DNA from: an uncultured Bacilli bacterium
Lineage (GTDB): Bacteria; Bacillota_I; Bacilli_A; ML615J-28; CAG-313
DNA length: 64,000 nt
Assembly: GCA_947591495.1 (NCBI GenBank)
Contig: CANQDG010000003.1
Location: forward strand, 1-64,000
Direction of reading: 5' to 3'
The notes beneath the pieces were generated by a model. It saw only the letters and a program-made list of their open reading frames with translations. It was not told the DNA's origin and did not search any database. A program made the translations under genes and the position numbers. This document shows positions 30,120-40,117 of the stretch, in pieces; position 1 is the stretch's first letter, and the number at the start of each line of letters is the position of its first letter.

Positions 30120-30162
30120 GAGATGTTCCTTGCCTAACCATCTCAAATAAAAAACAAGGAGA
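30120..30162 (+). ncRNA. preQ1 class I riboswitch, SD-sequestering
   Basis: P1 gagatg/catctc, loop ttccttgcctaac, A-rich tail aaataaaaaacaaggag; loop ccttg pairs with caagg of the SD. Confidence 0.88.
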
Positions 30163-30170
30163 ATTAGATA

Positions 30171-30683
30171 ATGAATAGTGAAGAAACTTTATTAAGAAAA
30201 GTAGTACGTCTTTCAATGGTTGCCGCTCTTTATGTGGCTTTAACCCTCGCTTTATCTTGGTTATCGTATCGTGAAATCCAATTTAGAGTGGCTGAAATAT
30301 TAGTACTACTTTGTTTTTTTCGTAAAGATTACGCCATTTCACTTATTTTAGGCTGTTTAATTGCTAATTTCTTTAGCCCCCAATGGGCTATTGATGTGCC
30401 AATGGGAACACTAGCAACCATTATCGCAGTAATTGGAGTGATGTTTTCTAAAAATATTATTGTAGCAGGCATCTTTCCCGTTTTATCAAATGCGCTTATT
30501 ATTGGACTAGAATTATTCATTTGGGATAAAACCCCTTTCTGGCTTAATTTCTTAACTGTCGGATTGGGTGAATTAGTGGTTATTGTAGCAGGGATTGTAA
30601 TTTTTTTAGGGCTTAGAAAAAATCTTTCCTTTATGAGTCTAATTGGTGCTAATCAAAATTTACCAACTAAAAAAAATTCATAA
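30171..30683 (+). CDS. queT: queuosine precursor ECF transporter S component
   Basis: YVALTLALSWLSYREIQFRVAEILVLLCFF...; downstream of preQ1 riboswitch. Confidence 0.92.
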   Translation: MNSEETLLRKVVRLSMVAALYVALTLALSWLSYREIQFRVAEILVLLCFFRKDYAISLILGCLIANFFSPQWAIDVPMGTLATIIAVIGVMFSKNIIVAGIFPVLSNALIIGLELFIWDKTPFWLNFLTVGLGELVVIVAGIVIFLGLRKNLSFMSLIGANQNLPTKKNS

Positions 30684-30701
30684 TAAAATTAGTTGTTAAA
30701 C

Positions 30702-30758
30702 AAAAAAAGTGATAAAAACTTGTCATCAAAAATAGACAGGTTCTTATCACTTTTTTTA
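30702..30758. terminator. terminator between convergent queT and ruvA
   Basis: aaaaaaagtgataaaaacttgtc...gacaggttcttatcacttttttt. Confidence 0.85.
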
Positions 30759-30830
30759 TGTAAAAGCAAAATAAGGATAAAATGATTTAAACTTGCTAAA
30801 AAAAGCAAATTAGTGTATAATATGAATATC

Positions 30831-31403
30831 TTAATTTTTCTTTAAACGCTTTAAAGCCTCTTTAACAGCTTCACTTAAAGGTGTATCTTCGGTGATATTT
30901 AAATCTTTAGTTGCGCTTTTGATTTCTTGGTTAGTATAGCCAAGTGATTTTAAAGCAATAGTAACATTATTTAATTTATCACTGATTTTAGGTGTTGAAG
31001 AATTATCTTCAAAATTGATTTTACCTTTAAGGTCTAAAACAATTTGTTGACTAAGTTTTGGTCCAATACCTGGAAATTGTGCAAAAAATTTGGCATTACT
31101 ATTATCAAGTGCTGCTAGAATTTCCGAAGAACTGCTTGTAGCAAGAATGGCTAAAGCCCCTTTAGGACCAAGCCCTTTAACACTTAAGAGGCTCTTAAAC
31201 ATATCGCGATTTTCTTTAAGGGCAAAACCAAATAATTCATGGGCATCTTCTCTAATGTGATAATAGAGGTAGATTGTCATCTCTTTATCAATTTCAAATT
31301 GATAAGGATTAGGAACCCTAATTTCATAGCCAATATTATTGGTTTCAAAGACAATATGGGTTGCATGAATTTCTTTAACAGCCCCTTTAAAATAACTATA
31401 CAT
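30831..31403 (-). CDS. ruvA: Holliday junction branch migration protein RuvA
   Basis: MYSYFKGAVKEI, LLSVKGLGPKGALAILA, FPGIGPKLSQQIVLDLKGK; SD gaggtgg before ATGTATAGT. Confidence 0.95.
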   Translation of the reverse strand: MYSYFKGAVKEIHATHIVFETNNIGYEIRVPNPYQFEIDKEMTIYLYYHIREDAHELFGFALKENRDMFKSLLSVKGLGPKGALAILATSSSSEILAALDNSNAKFFAQFPGIGPKLSQQIVLDLKGKINFEDNSSTPKISDKLNNVTIALKSLGYTNQEIKSATKDLNITEDTPLSEAVKEALKRLKKN

Positions 31404-31463
31404 AAAAACCACCTCTTGTTAAAGTAATTATAGCATACAATTAAAATTAAAGCAAAGGAAAGG

Positions 31464-32471
31464 ATGATTCAAGTGGATAATCTAATGGATAAAAAAATGA
31501 TTGATGGCGATGAAATCGAAGTCACCTTACGCCCGCAAACCTTAAATGAATATATTGGCCAAGATGAACTAAAAGAAATGATGAAAGTTTTTATTGAAAC
31601 GGCTAAGATGCGTAGTGAAGCACTTGATCATGTTTTATTATATGGTCCTCCTGGACTTGGAAAGACCACGCTTGCTCATATTATTGCTAATGAAATGAAT
31701 ACAGGAATTAAAATAACGACTGGACCTGCTCTTTCAAGACCAGGTGATTTAGCCGCAATTCTTTCTTCCCTTGAACCAGGTGATGTTTTATTTATTGATG
31801 AAATTCACCGAATCCCTAAAGTAATAGAAGAAATATTGTATTCTGCGATGGAAGATTTTGTTATTGATATTGTGATGGGTAAAGATTCAGCCGCCTCAAC
31901 TTTAAGAATTGATTTACCGCCCTTTACTCTTGTTGGCGCAACAACTCGTTTTGGTGATTTAACAGCCCCTATGCGTGATCGTTTTGGCATTATTCATCAG
32001 CTTAAATATTATAGCAATGAAGAACTTTCAACGATTATTAAAAGAACTTCTAAAATTTTTGCTTTTCCAATTGATGATGATGCTACGCTTGAATTAGCTA
32101 GACGTTCTAGAGGAACACCCCGAATAGCTAATCGCTTATTTAGAAGAATTAGAGATTTTGCTCAATTTGAAAATTTAGATCATATTACCAAAACAATTAC
32201 CGATTATGCTCTTAATAAACTTGATATTGATAAAGCTGGATTAGATATTACAGATAGGAAATATTTGCTTGGTTTAATTGAAAGATTTAAGGGAGGACCT
32301 GCCGGTATTGAGGCGCTTGCGGCGACCATTTCTGAAGAAACGGTAACCCTTGAAGATGTCAATGAACCATATCTTTTACAAGAAGGTTTTATTATTAGAA
32401 CCCATCGAGGTCGTGTAGTTACCGAAAAGGCTTATGAACATTTAGGCCTTAAAAAAAATGGATTATTCTAA
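31464..32471 (+). CDS. ruvB: Holliday junction helicase RuvB
   Basis: [62 protein letters not shown]. Confidence 0.98.
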   Translation: MIQVDNLMDKKMIDGDEIEVTLRPQTLNEYIGQDELKEMMKVFIETAKMRSEALDHVLLYGPPGLGKTTLAHIIANEMNTGIKITTGPALSRPGDLAAILSSLEPGDVLFIDEIHRIPKVIEEILYSAMEDFVIDIVMGKDSAASTLRIDLPPFTLVGATTRFGDLTAPMRDRFGIIHQLKYYSNEELSTIIKRTSKIFAFPIDDDATLELARRSRGTPRIANRLFRRIRDFAQFENLDHITKTITDYALNKLDIDKAGLDITDRKYLLGLIERFKGGPAGIEALAATISEETVTLEDVNEPYLLQEGFIIRTHRGRVVTEKAYEHLGLKKNGLF

Positions 32472-32516
32472 AAAGATGCTAGCAAATGATGAAATGCTAG
32501 ATAGTAAGGAAGTAAT

Positions 32517-33551
32517 ATGGATATATTTAATTTAGATGCCTATGATTTTGCTTTAGATGAATCACTAATTGCCCAAACACCCGCTCTTAAACGGGATGAA
32601 TCACGTTTGATGGTTGTTGATCGCAAGACGCAAAAAATTGAACATCGCCATTTCTTTGAAATCATTGATTATTTACAAGCCGGTGATGTTTTAGTTAGAA
32701 ACAATTCCAAAGTTATTCCCGCACGATTAATTGGCATAAAAGAAGATACTAAAGCTCACGTGGAGGTTTTGTTATTAAAAGACTTGGGCGATAATATATG
32801 GGAGTGCCTAGTCGGTAATGCTAAAGTCGTTAAAGTAGATAGTATGATTTGCTTTGGTGATGGATCATTAAAAGCACAATGTTTAGAGGTTAAAGATGAA
32901 GGTATTCGAATCTTCAAATTAATTTATCAAGGAATTTTTTGGGAGATTTTAGATCGTTTAGGTAAAATGCCCCTTCCTCCTTATATTCACCAAGAATGTA
33001 GTGATAAAAATCGTTATCAAACCGTTTATGCTAAAGTAAGTGGTTCTAGTGCAGCCCCTACGGCAGGTTTTCATTTTACGGAAGAATTATTTACCAAACT
33101 TCAAGAAAAAGGTGTGCAAATAGTAGATATTACTTTGCATATTGGTCTTGGAACTTTTAGACCGGTTAAATCACAAAATATATTAGAACATCATATGCAT
33201 CAAGAAGTTTATGAAATGACACAAGAAGCCGCAGATGTTTTAAATCAAGCAAAAAAAGAAAAAAGGCGAATCATTGCAATTGGTACAACTTCAGTTCGAA
33301 CTTTAGAAAGTGTTATGCAAAAATATCACACTTTTTGTGCTTGTAAAGGTGCTACGGATATTTTTATTTATCCTGGTTATGAATTTAAAGCGATTGATGC
33401 TTTAATTACGAATTTTCATTTACCTAAATCAACGCTAATGATGCTTGTATCAGCTTTTGCGGGGCGCGAATTTATTTTAAAAGCTTATAAAATAGCAACC
33501 GAAGAAAAATATCGTTTCTTTTCTTTTGGTGATGCAATGTTTATTAAATAA
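32517..33551 (+). CDS. queA: tRNA preQ1(34) S-adenosylmethionine ribosyltransferase-isomerase
   Basis: [12 protein letters not shown]-like N-terminus, [40 protein letters not shown]. Confidence 0.97.
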   Translation: MDIFNLDAYDFALDESLIAQTPALKRDESRLMVVDRKTQKIEHRHFFEIIDYLQAGDVLVRNNSKVIPARLIGIKEDTKAHVEVLLLKDLGDNIWECLVGNAKVVKVDSMICFGDGSLKAQCLEVKDEGIRIFKLIYQGIFWEILDRLGKMPLPPYIHQECSDKNRYQTVYAKVSGSSAAPTAGFHFTEELFTKLQEKGVQIVDITLHIGLGTFRPVKSQNILEHHMHQEVYEMTQEAADVLNQAKKEKRRIIAIGTTSVRTLESVMQKYHTFCACKGATDIFIYPGYEFKAIDALITNFHLPKSTLMMLVSAFAGREFILKAYKIATEEKYRFFSFGDAMFIK

Positions 33552-33588
33552 AAAGAAGAATAGCTAAAAAACTATTTTTCTTTTTTTC
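33551..33588 (+). terminator. terminator after queA
   Basis: aaaagaagaatag/ctatttttcttttttt. Confidence 0.7.
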
Positions 33589-33637
33589 TTTGCCATATTT
33601 TAGCAAACCTTCTTGAATTAAATAACATGTAAATAAA

Positions 33638-33671
33638 AAAACTTGACGATTATTTATTTTTCGTCAAGTTT
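33638..33671. terminator. terminator (bidirectional) at 3' end of minus-strand gene
   Basis: aaaaacttgacga/tcgtcaagttt. Confidence 0.75.
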
Positions 33672-33685
33672 AGAAGTAATAATAG

Positions 33686-34249
33686 TTATTCAATTTCTTT
33701 TCCACAATAAGGGCAATATTTGTCAGTTCTACTTAGATTAGCACCACATACAGGGCATAATTTGACAAAATATTCATCATCGTCAGAATCAGAATTATTA
33801 ACGGCAGGCGTTTCTTTATTTTCAATTGGTTTATTCCTTTTTGTAACCCTAATGAAAACTAAAATGGTTTGAACAATTAAAAATACCCCTGCAAGCAAAA
33901 AGGGAATAAAAAATAAGAAATTATATAAACTATCAGAAGTAGTCAAAAGTACCGTTAACATAAAAATTAAAATTCCATTCCAACAAATAGTAAAGAAAAG
34001 AAGATAAATAGCACCACCGATGGAAGTAATATTTTTTAAATTATTTTGGTTTTTAAATCTCTTATGGGAATTATAATTTATCGTGCTATGCGAATCATCA
34101 ACGGATGTAACATAATTATCATCCGAAAAATTATTACTAGAATTAGAATTATTTGAATTATTTTTGGGATTGGCAAACTTTACAACAATTATTATAATTG
34201 CAAAAACAATAGCAAAAATTAAAATGGGGATAACGGGGATGAATGGCAT
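33686..34249 (-). CDS. membrane protein with C-terminal zinc ribbon
   Basis: three hydrophobic segments, LCPVCGANLSRTDKYCPYCGKEIE; SD aggaggt. Confidence 0.75.
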   Translation of the reverse strand: MPFIPVIPILIFAIVFAIIIIVVKFANPKNNSNNSNSSNNFSDDNYVTSVDDSHSTINYNSHKRFKNQNNLKNITSIGGAIYLLFFTICWNGILIFMLTVLLTTSDSLYNFLFFIPFLLAGVFLIVQTILVFIRVTKRNKPIENKETPAVNNSDSDDDEYFVKLCPVCGANLSRTDKYCPYCGKEIE

Positions 34250-34455
34250 TTTGACCTCCTAATAATTAAATTTGACAAAAAAAGATTATTGATTATGATA
34301 AAATATTATACTACAAAAAAAATAAATAATTTAAAAAATGCTTTAAACTAGGAAAAAATTGTTTTGTATAAAAATTTAATTAAGTGAAAAAATTTATTTA
34401 TAATTGCACATAATTTCTAGTTATGGTATAATTAGTAAAAAAGGTGGTTTATTAA

Positions 34456-36300
34456 ATGGAAGAAAAAGGTTGCTACTATTTTCATCAAGGAACAAACTAT
34501 CAAGCATATGAATTGCTAGGTGCGCATTACAATAAAGAGTATACGATTTTTCGGGTTTTTGCGCCTCATGCCAAACTTGTATCGGTCGTTGGTGAATTTA
34601 ATAATTGGGATACTAAAAAGGATGTTATGCATAAAATATCCGATAATGGTGTTTATGAAATTACCATTTTGGGAGTTAAAGAATATCAATGTTATCAATA
34701 TGCGATATTAACTTATGATAACCGCCTTTTATTTAAAAGTGATCCTTATGGTTTTCATGCGGAATTGCGACCTGCCAAAGCTTCGAAAGTTTATGATTTA
34801 AAGGGCTTTATTTTCCATGATGAAAAATGGATGCAAGAACGTCAATTTCATCAAAGCCTTAATCAACCCCTTAATATTTATGAAGTCCATCTTGGTTCTT
34901 GGCGAAAATTTAAAGATGGTAACCCTTTTAGTTATCAACAATTAGCTTATGAACTAGCCCAATATGTTAAAACGATGGGATATACTCATATTGAAATTAT
35001 GCCTCTTAGTGAATATCCGTATGATGGTTCATGGGGCTATCAAGTTGTAGGTTATTATGCGATTACTTCGCGCTATGGCACCCCGAAAGATTTTATGATG
35101 CTAGTTGATATTATGCATCAAAATGGTATTGGCGTTATTATGGATTGGGTTCCTGGCCATTTTACAAAAGATGCCCATGGCTTAATTGATTTTGATGGTG
35201 AAGCGTTATATGAACCAATTGATCCGACCAAAAAAGAACATGAAATTTGGGGAACTCGTTGTTTTGATTATAGCAGAAATGAAGTTCAATCATTTTTAGT
35301 GTCTAATGCGATGTTTCTTTTTGATAAATTTCATATTGATGGAATTAGAATGGATGCGGTAGCATCAATGCTTTATTTAGATTATGATAAAAAAGAAGGC
35401 CAGTGGCATCCTAATCATCTTGGAACAAATATCAATTTAGAAGCAGTAGCCTTTTTACAAAAAGTTAATGCTACGATTCATAAATATTTTCCTGGGGTTT
35501 TAATGATTGCGGAAGAATCAACCGCCTTTGCCAAAGTTACTTATCCAACCTTTCAACAAGGCTTAGGCTTTGATTATAAATGGAATATGGGATGGATGAA
35601 TGACACTTTGGCTTACATTAAAACGGATCCTTTATTTAGACGTTTTGAACATCACAAATTAACTTTTCAATTAACTTATATTTTTAATGAACACTATTTA
35701 TTACCACTTAGCCATGATGAAGTAGTTCATTTAAAGGGTTCATTGATTAATAAAATGCCGGGTTCTTATGAACAAAAATTTGCCTCACTTAAAGCATATT
35801 ATGTATATATGATGACGCATCCTGGTAAAAAATTATTTTTCATGGGAGCTGAATTTGGCCAATTTCGGGAATGGAGTGAAGAAAGAGAATTAGATTGGGA
35901 AGTTTTAAAGTACCCATCTCATCAAGCTTTACAAAATTTTGTTAAAGATTTAAATCAACTTTATTTAACTAATAAAGCCCTTTATGAAAACGAAATTAAT
36001 TGGGAAGGATTTAAATGGTTAGTTGTTGATGATTGTGATCATAATGTAATTAGTTATATGCGATCATCGTTTAATCAAGAACATTTAATCGTTGTTATTA
36101 ATTTCTCATATCAAAGTTGGAATAATTATCAAATTAGTGTTGAAAATGGTTTATATAAAATTATTTTATGTAGTAATGATCAGCAATATAATCCTGAAAA
36201 TAGTTTATCAATAGAAAATACTGAAATTTTAGTTACTAATCATCAATTAACAATTGATTTACCATATAGTTGTGGAATAATATTAAGGAAGGTGAAATAA
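34456..36300 (+). CDS. glgB: 1,4-alpha-glucan branching enzyme
   Basis: [34 protein letters not shown]. Confidence 0.97.
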   Translation: MEEKGCYYFHQGTNYQAYELLGAHYNKEYTIFRVFAPHAKLVSVVGEFNNWDTKKDVMHKISDNGVYEITILGVKEYQCYQYAILTYDNRLLFKSDPYGFHAELRPAKASKVYDLKGFIFHDEKWMQERQFHQSLNQPLNIYEVHLGSWRKFKDGNPFSYQQLAYELAQYVKTMGYTHIEIMPLSEYPYDGSWGYQVVGYYAITSRYGTPKDFMMLVDIMHQNGIGVIMDWVPGHFTKDAHGLIDFDGEALYEPIDPTKKEHEIWGTRCFDYSRNEVQSFLVSNAMFLFDKFHIDGIRMDAVASMLYLDYDKKEGQWHPNHLGTNINLEAVAFLQKVNATIHKYFPGVLMIAEESTAFAKVTYPTFQQGLGFDYKWNMGWMNDTLAYIKTDPLFRRFEHHKLTFQLTYIFNEHYLLPLSHDEVVHLKGSLINKMPGSYEQKFASLKAYYVYMMTHPGKKLFFMGAEFGQFREWSEERELDWEVLKYPSHQALQNFVKDLNQLYLTNKALYENEINWEGFKWLVVDDCDHNVISYMRSSFNQEHLIVVINFSYQSWNNYQISVENGLYKIILCSNDQQYNPENSLSIENTEILVTNHQLTIDLPYSCGIILRKVK

Positions 36301-37508
36301 TGTATAGTCAAAAAAAATGTATAGCAATGCTTCTTGCTGGCGGACAAGGAAGCCGATTATTTGCTTTAACCAATAAAATTGCCAAACCTGCCGTATCTTT
36401 TGGCGCAAAATATCGTATCATTGATTTTACATTATCCAATTGCGTTAATTCAAATATTGATACTGTCGGAGTCTTAACTCAATATCAACCACTTATTTTA
36501 AATGAATATATTGGCAATGGTCAACCATGGGATTTAGATAGAACTTTTGGTGGTGTTCATATTTTACCTCCTTACCAAGCTAAAACTGGTAGTCAGTGGT
36601 ATAAAGGAACGGCTAATGCGATTTATCAAAATTTAAGTTTTATTGAAAATTACAATCCTGAACATGTTTTAGTTTTATCAGGTGATCATATTTATAAAAT
36701 GGATTATAATATGATGCTTAATGAACATCTTAAAACAAATGCTGATTGCACAATTGCCGTATTAGAAGTGCCTTTAGAAGAGGCTAGTCGCTTTGGCATT
36801 ATGAATACAGATGCTAATAATCGCATTTTAGAATTTGAAGAAAAGCCAGCTAATCCTAAAAGTAATCTTGCTTCTATGGGAATTTATATCTTTAAAAAAG
36901 AAAAGTTGTTTAAATATTTAATTGAAGATGATAAAGATCCAACTAGTCAAAATGATTTTGGTAAAAACATTATTCCTAAAATGCTTAAAGATGGGCAAAA
37001 AATGCAAGCATATCCATTTAGGGGTTATTGGAAAGATGTAGGAACCATTCAAAGTTTATGGGAAGCTAATCAAGACTTAATTGGTGAAGAACCAGCTTTT
37101 GATATTTATAATCCTTTTTGGAAAATTTATTCTCGTAATATCGGAATTGAACCTCAATATATTTCACCATCTGCTTCTTTATCTAATTCCTTAGTAACAG
37201 ATGGAGCTAAAATTGAAGGAACCGTTATTAATAGTATTATCGGTTCATCAGTTGAAGTTAAAAAAGGCGCAATTGTTAAAGATAGTGTAATTTTTGCCAA
37301 TACCATCATTGGCGAAAATGCGGTTATTGAATATAGTATTATCGATGAAAATGTTAAGATTGGCGCTTTTGCGAAAATTGGTAAACCTAAAGCCGATCAA
37401 GTTAAAATTGCTGTCGTAGGTCGCAACGTTACTATTGGCGATCATGTAACCATTTTAGATGGTGCGAATATTGAAGAAGATGTAAAAAATGAAGGAAAGG
37501 AAGAATAG
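36300..37508 (+). CDS. glgC: glucose-1-phosphate adenylyltransferase
   Basis: [47 protein letters not shown] overlap with glgB stop. Confidence 0.97.
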   Translation: MYSQKKCIAMLLAGGQGSRLFALTNKIAKPAVSFGAKYRIIDFTLSNCVNSNIDTVGVLTQYQPLILNEYIGNGQPWDLDRTFGGVHILPPYQAKTGSQWYKGTANAIYQNLSFIENYNPEHVLVLSGDHIYKMDYNMMLNEHLKTNADCTIAVLEVPLEEASRFGIMNTDANNRILEFEEKPANPKSNLASMGIYIFKKEKLFKYLIEDDKDPTSQNDFGKNIIPKMLKDGQKMQAYPFRGYWKDVGTIQSLWEANQDLIGEEPAFDIYNPFWKIYSRNIGIEPQYISPSASLSNSLVTDGAKIEGTVINSIIGSSVEVKKGAIVKDSVIFANTIIGENAVIEYSIIDENVKIGAFAKIGKPKADQVKIAVVGRNVTIGDHVTILDGANIEEDVKNEGKEE

Positions 37509-37511
37509 ATT

Positions 37512-38627
37512 ATGAAAGCTTTAGCCATAATATTTTCGAATATTCATAATGAAACAATTGATGAATTAACCAGAAAAAGAACAACTGCTTCCATTCCTTT
37601 TGGAGGTAGATATCGCTTAATTGATTTTAGTTTATCTAATTTAGTTAATGCTGGTGTTGATAATGTTGGTATTTTAGTTCAAAAAAATTATCAATCATTA
37701 ATGGATCATTTAGGTTCAGGTAAAGATTGGGATCTTTCCCGTAAAAATGGTGGACTTGTTATTTTTCCTCATCCTAATAATTATCGAAATGATGATTTAT
37801 ATGCAAGTAGACTTAGTGCGTTAATTAGCATAAAAGGTTTTATTGAAAGTCAAATGGAAGAAAATGTGATTTTAACGGATTCTGATAGTGCTAATTTAAT
37901 TGATTTTAATGATGTTTTAGCAATGCACAAACAAAAAGGTGCTGATATTACAATTGTTTATCGTCATGGAATTTGTGAAAAAGATTTAGAAGGACATATG
38001 AATTTTGTTTTAGATGATAATCAAAGAATTATTGATGCTCATTTAAAAGCTAAAGTTGGTAGTCCTACAAATGCTTGCCTTAATATCTTTGTGCTTCAAA
38101 GACGCCTTCTTCAAGGGCTTTTAGAAGAAGCAATTGCCCAAGGCATGGAATCTTTTCATCGTGATTTAATCTTTAACAATATAAAAAGTTTAAAGATTTA
38201 TGGTTATGAATATCAAGGTGTTTATTTACATATTAATTCAATGGAAAACTATTTTAAAGATAATATGGCCCTTTTAAATGAAGAAGTGCGGAATGCCCTT
38301 TTTGGTGATAAAAATCATCGTATTTATACAAAAGTTAGAGATTCAGCTCCAACTAGATATGGAGCCTTGGCCAAAGTGGAAAATAGTTTTATTGCTGACG
38401 GATGTGACATTGAAGGAACCGTTATCAATAGTATCTTATTTAGAGGCGTAAAAGTTGGTCGAGGAACAGTAATTAAAAATTCAATTTTAATGCAAGATAC
38501 CATAACTTTAGATAATGTCAAATTAAACTATGTTATTACAGATAAAAATGTAACAATTCGTAGTCGTAACAATTTGGCCGGATGTGAAAAAATACCATTT
38601 TATCTTGGAAAAAATACCATGATTTAA
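37512..38627 (+). CDS. glgD: glucose-1-phosphate adenylyltransferase subunit GlgD
   Basis: IPFGGRYRLIDFSLSNLVNAGVDNVGIL; follows glgC. Confidence 0.95.
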   Translation: MKALAIIFSNIHNETIDELTRKRTTASIPFGGRYRLIDFSLSNLVNAGVDNVGILVQKNYQSLMDHLGSGKDWDLSRKNGGLVIFPHPNNYRNDDLYASRLSALISIKGFIESQMEENVILTDSDSANLIDFNDVLAMHKQKGADITIVYRHGICEKDLEGHMNFVLDDNQRIIDAHLKAKVGSPTNACLNIFVLQRRLLQGLLEEAIAQGMESFHRDLIFNNIKSLKIYGYEYQGVYLHINSMENYFKDNMALLNEEVRNALFGDKNHRIYTKVRDSAPTRYGALAKVENSFIADGCDIEGTVINSILFRGVKVGRGTVIKNSILMQDTITLDNVKLNYVITDKNVTIRSRNNLAGCEKIPFYLGKNTMI

Positions 38628-38645
38628 TTTCATAAGGGAGGAATT

Positions 38646-40106
38646 ATGAATAGTCAAAATCCGAAAAAAATCTTTTTTGTTGCAAGTGAGGCTCAACCTT
38701 TTTTTGCTTCGGGTGGTTTAGGAGAAGTAATTGGCTCTTTACCTAAACGAATTTTAAAAAATGCTAAAGGTGAATTTAGTGTTAGTGTTATCTTACCATT
38801 ATATGCCAAAATTAATCAAGCATATCAAAATAAATTGGTATATCTTGCTTCTACCACCACTAAACTTTCATGGCGTAATCAATATTGTGGCATTTTTAAG
38901 TATGAAGAAAATAATATCAAATATTATTTCATTGATAATGAATATTATTTTAAACGCGATAATTTGTATGGCTATTTTGATGATGCTGAACGCTTTGCTT
39001 TCTTTAGCAAGGCCGCCATCGATGTAATGCTTTATTTAAATGAAATTCCCGATATTATTCATATTCACGATTGGCAAACCGGTATGTTACCTGTTTATCT
39101 ACGCACACTTTATTACCATAATGAAAAACTTCAACATGTTAAAACCATTTTTACCATTCATAATATTGAATATCAAGGCATTTATAATTATGATCAAGAT
39201 ATTATTGAAGATGTTTTTGGCCTTTCAATGAATGATGGTTATTTATTAGAATATCAAGGCCATGTTAATATTATGAAAGGAGCAATGGAAGCTAGCAATT
39301 TGGTTTCAACTGTTAGTCCAACTTACGCCGAAGAAATATTGCAAAAAGAATTTGCGCATAATTTAGAATATGAAACTAAACGAATCAAAGATGAAGGTAA
39401 ATTACGCGGAATCTTGAATGGAATTGATAAAGTTTTTTATAATCCATCTAAAGATAAAGCCCTTTTTGCTAATTACGATAAGAAAAATTTTCTTAATAAA
39501 ACGCAAAATAAATTAGAATTACAAGCCATGTTAAATTTGCCAGTTGACGCAAATATTCCAATGATTGGAATGGTATCAAGATTAGTTGCCCATAAAGGAT
39601 TAGATCTTGTCAAAGATATTTTTGCTAACCTTTTACAAGAAAAAATTCAAATTGTCATTTTGGGAACGGGTGATACTTATTATGAAGATTATTTTAAGGA
39701 TTTAGAAGATCGCTATTATAATAAATTAAGAGTTATTATTGCTTTTAATCAAGATTTATCACGTAAAATTTATGCCTCAAGTGATTTATTTCTAATGCCA
39801 TCTAAATCAGAACCATGTGGTTTGTCTCAAATGATTGCATCAAGATATGGTGCTATTCCGGTTGTTAGAACGACTGGTGGACTTAAAGATAGTATTAAAG
39901 ATTTTACTTTAGAAAATGGCAATGGTTATACTTTTGAAGGCTTAGATGCCAAAGAAATGTTAGAAGTTATTAAAAAGGCCTTAAATGATTATAATAATAA
40001 AGACTTATGGCAAAAACAAGTAGAAACAGTTATGAATAAAGATTTTGGTTGGAGTACATCGGCTAAAGAATATCTCAAGATGTATGAGGAAATTTTAGAA
40101 AAATAG
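38646..40106 (+). CDS. glgA: glycogen synthase
   Basis: FVASEAQPFFASGGLGEVIGSLP, IHDWQTGM, PSKSEPCGLSQ. Confidence 0.97.
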   Translation: MNSQNPKKIFFVASEAQPFFASGGLGEVIGSLPKRILKNAKGEFSVSVILPLYAKINQAYQNKLVYLASTTTKLSWRNQYCGIFKYEENNIKYYFIDNEYYFKRDNLYGYFDDAERFAFFSKAAIDVMLYLNEIPDIIHIHDWQTGMLPVYLRTLYYHNEKLQHVKTIFTIHNIEYQGIYNYDQDIIEDVFGLSMNDGYLLEYQGHVNIMKGAMEASNLVSTVSPTYAEEILQKEFAHNLEYETKRIKDEGKLRGILNGIDKVFYNPSKDKALFANYDKKNFLNKTQNKLELQAMLNLPVDANIPMIGMVSRLVAHKGLDLVKDIFANLLQEKIQIVILGTGDTYYEDYFKDLEDRYYNKLRVIIAFNQDLSRKIYASSDLFLMPSKSEPCGLSQMIASRYGAIPVVRTTGGLKDSIKDFTLENGNGYTFEGLDAKEMLEVIKKALNDYNNKDLWQKQVETVMNKDFGWSTSAKEYLKMYEEILEK

Positions 40107-40117
40107 GTGATGAAAAA

